Below are positions 63,544 to 64,000 of a stretch of 64,000 nt of DNA, one piece after another (position 1 is the first letter of the stretch; the number at the start of each line of letters is the position of its first letter). Under the pieces are notes generated by a model that was given only the letters and a program-made list of their open reading frames with translations, was not told the DNA's origin and made no database searches. Source of the DNA: Pyrinomonadaceae bacterium. GTDB lineage: Bacteria; Acidobacteriota; Blastocatellia; Pyrinomonadales; Pyrinomonadaceae. Location of the stretch: contig JAHCHG010000004.1 in the NCBI GenBank assembly GCA_026129865.1, positions 310,001 to 374,000 of the forward strand. The letters are read 5' to 3'. Position numbers and translations under genes: made by a program.

Positions 63544-64000
63544 TTATTTATTGTAGTCGTAAAACCCTTTTCCGCTCTTACGCCCGAGCCATCCGGCGTC
63601 AACGTATTTTTTCAGCAGCGGGCATGGACGATATTTCGGGTCGCCCAATCCTTCGTGAAGCACGTTCAGGATTGCGAGACAGACGTCCAAGCCGATAAAA
63701 TCGGCGAGCGTCAGCGGACCCATCGGATGGTTCATGCCGAGTTTCATGATCTCGTCGATCGATTCCGGCGTGGCAACGCCTTCGTGAAGACAGAAGATCG
63801 CCTCGTTGATCATCGGCATCAAAACGCGGTTCGAAACGAATCCGGGCGAATCGTTGCACTCGACCGGCGTTTTGCCCAATTTTTCCGAAAGTTCCTTTAC
63901 CTTTGCATAGGTTTCGTCCGAAGTCGCAATCCCGCGAATCACTTCGACAAGCTTCATCAGCGGAACAGGATTAAAGAAATGCATTCCGATAACCTTGTCC
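63544..64000 (-). CDS. 3-hydroxyacyl-CoA dehydrogenase (3-hydroxybutyryl-CoA type), C-terminal part, cut by window edge
   Basis: Partial gene continuing past base 64000. The visible 151 residues begin [20 protein letters not shown], the end of the NAD-binding domain with the catalytic His in HFFNPV, then [20 protein letters not shown] and [19 protein letters not shown], and end [13 protein letters not shown], all standard for HbdA/PaaH-type short dehydrogenases. The enzyme oxidises 3-hydroxyacyl-CoA with NAD+, in beta-oxidation or butyrate-type pathways. The missing N-terminal NAD loop lies outside the window, not a deletion. Confidence 0.93.
   Translation of the reverse strand, partial: DKVIGMHFFNPVPLMKLVEVIRGIATSDETYAKVKELSEKLGKTPVECNDSPGFVSNRVLMPMINEAIFCLHEGVATPESIDEIMKLGMNHPMGPLTLADFIGLDVCLAILNVLHEGLGDPKYRPCPLLKKYVDAGWLGRKSGKGFYDYNK

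Overview
This window looks like part of a bacterial chromosome from a Gram-negative-type, capsule or LPS-making organism of roughly mid GC content. The gene set suggests Acidobacteriota (Blastocatellia / Pyrinomonadaceae-like): paired M16 peptidases, UMF1 transporter, AIM24 proteins, P-domain/VCBS surface proteins, and PqqD/HprK-related genes beside an exopolysaccharide locus. This placement is inference from gene content; no rRNA is present to settle it. No phage, transposon or CRISPR array was seen.

Left part (about 200-27500, all minus strand). Reading leftward from the divergent region at 27493-27724 is a large exopolysaccharide/O-antigen locus. It holds a Wza-type export protein, a BY-kinase co-polymerase, a GDP-mannose 3,5-epimerase-like enzyme, a nucleotide-sugar dehydrogenase, glycosyltransferases, a Wzx-like flippase, three methyltransferases and a Wzy-like polymerase. 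It continues with an ADP-heptose module that includes a rare adenylyltransferase-GmhA fusion. It ends in a six-gene block with the same order as wbjB-wbjC-wbjD-wbjE-wbjF-wbpL of Pseudomonas aeruginosa O11, from UDP-L-amino-sugar synthesis to the initiating phosphosugar transferase. Beyond it, with its own candidate promoter/operator near 3975-4003, is a short operon: a PqqD domain fused to an internal twin-arginine-like signal and an eight-cysteine tail, an HPr-kinase-like protein and a nucleotidyltransferase. TsaB, RimI and a YdcH-like protein follow. The PqqD-kinase-nucleotidyltransferase trio is the best candidate here for a poorly described peptide-modification system.

Middle part (27700-43150). 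mutS, nagZ and a peptide-binding lipoprotein run rightward, followed by tRNA-Gly(GCC), tRNA-Cys(GCA) and a prepilin peptidase. Leftward genes are a zinc-finger membrane protein, a TPR protein, a ribbon-helix-helix-like protein, RNase P RNA (rnpB), a second Wza-like protein, PTS enzyme I, an AIM24 protein, a LOG-like protein, a UMF1-family transporter and an alkaline-phosphatase-superfamily enzyme.

Right part (43400-64000). Two tandem P-domain/VCBS surface proteins share a nearly identical DNA block and matching promoters. Then come hemD, a MurU/AmgK-like pair (with NagZ, suggesting cell-wall sugar recycling), the three-gene proton-translocating transhydrogenase, asnS with a long leader hairpin, a secreted protein, an ENPP-type phosphodiesterase, a metallophosphoesterase, a UbiD-family decarboxylase, a winged-helix methyltransferase, an inactive/active M16 peptidase pair, and the 3' part of a 3-hydroxyacyl-CoA dehydrogenase cut by the window edge.
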